Assembly: GCA_937897325.1 (NCBI GenBank)
Contig: CALCOY010000093.1
Coordinates: forward strand, 1 to 62,799
Source of the DNA: an uncultured Shimia sp.
GTDB lineage: Bacteria; Pseudomonadota; Alphaproteobacteria; Rhodobacterales; Rhodobacteraceae
Reading direction: 5' to 3'
Length of the DNA stretch: 62,799 bases
In this document: one piece after another, positions 62,745-62,799 of the stretch
How positions within the stretch are numbered: position 1 is the first letter of the stretch
Layout: each line of letters opens with the position of its first letter
Notes under the pieces: model-generated
The model's input: the letters and a program-made list of their open reading frames with translations, nothing else
The model's database searches: none
Told to the model about the DNA's origin: nothing
Program-made: the position numbers and the translations under genes

Positions 62745-62799
62745 TTGTTGCACAAATGGTGTGAGGGATTCATGTCATGAATCCAATATGATATTTGGC
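62745..62799. mobile_element. Probable left end of another insertion sequence (cut by window end)
   Basis: GGGCCTTGTTGCACAAATGG is very like the terminal sequences of IS5-family elements common in alphaproteobacteria. It is followed by a perfect palindrome GGATTCATG-T-CATGAATCC at 62766-62784. The transposase would lie beyond the window, so this rests on the end sequence alone. Confidence 0.4.

Noticed and set aside
1-62799. CRISPR array
   Set aside because: No regularly spaced direct repeats were seen on either strand.

Overview
The window is a chromosomal segment of a GC-rich alphaproteobacterium. Gene content and order point to Rhodobacteraceae (roseobacter/Rhodobacter group): a secF-ccmABCDG (helABCDX-type) block, a complete gene transfer agent (GTA) head-tail cluster ending next to cysE, a pyruvate dehydrogenase operon with lipoyl domains on both E1-beta and E2, an alphaproteobacterial GTTC-N7-GTTC SOS box, and a VPLPA-CTERM-like protein. 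Genes are densely packed, often with 4-bp or 8-bp stop/start overlaps.

Layout. 1-4454 (+): the 3' end of secF, a TauE/SafE permease, an Mth938-type protein and the cytochrome c maturation genes ccmA, B, C, D (a TTG-start ORF) and G. 4629-7049 (+): fabF and mltG. 7050-21347 (+): a GTA cluster with recognisable homologues of RcGTA genes 1 to 15, preceded by a leader with a terminator-like hairpin. 21468-22286 (+): cysE. 22382-27518 (-): pdhA, a secreted unknown, pdhB, a sulfotransferase-like gene and pdhC, headed by a palindromic operator that recurs upstream of lpdA at 43513-43534. 27614-36852 holds an FtsB-like protein, an SDR enzyme and pgk on the minus strand, two cyclophilins on the plus strand, then on the minus strand another SDR enzyme, an MFS exporter, a bactofilin plus M23 peptidase pair, a DUF455 ferritin-like protein and a Bcp peroxiredoxin. 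36922-44961 (+): a large AsmA/YhdP-like protein, queA, an MFS transporter, a DUF924 protein and lpdA. 45497-50457 (+): the VPLPA-CTERM-like secreted protein, an MFS transporter and SOS-controlled uvrA. 50570-51263 (-): an OB-fold protein between two tiny membrane proteins. 51392-57042 (-): a valine/isobutyryl-CoA catabolic set (mmsA, ridA-like gene, acyl-CoA dehydrogenase, small membrane protein, 3-hydroxyisobutyryl-CoA hydrolase, mmsB). 57218-59095 (+): a CBS protein, coaD and an orphan with a possible CNF1/CheD-type Cys-His pair.

The right end is accessory. A 2.49-kb transposon-like element (59300-61792) has perfect 22-bp inverted ends and an imperfect 8-bp target duplication. It carries an IS1-type DDE transposase, a Cdc6-like AAA+ ATPase and a small basic protein. 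Next come tRNA-Asn(GUU), about 0.8 kb of apparently degenerate DNA and what looks like the start of another insertion sequence cut by the window edge.

The points most worth following are the shared PDH/LPD operator, the two non-PDH genes inside the pdh operon, the ATPase-bearing IS1-type element, the CNF1-like orphan, the terminator-like hairpins inside the GTA operon, and the unlisted tiny membrane-protein genes. All family names come from recognising motifs by eye; no database search was run.
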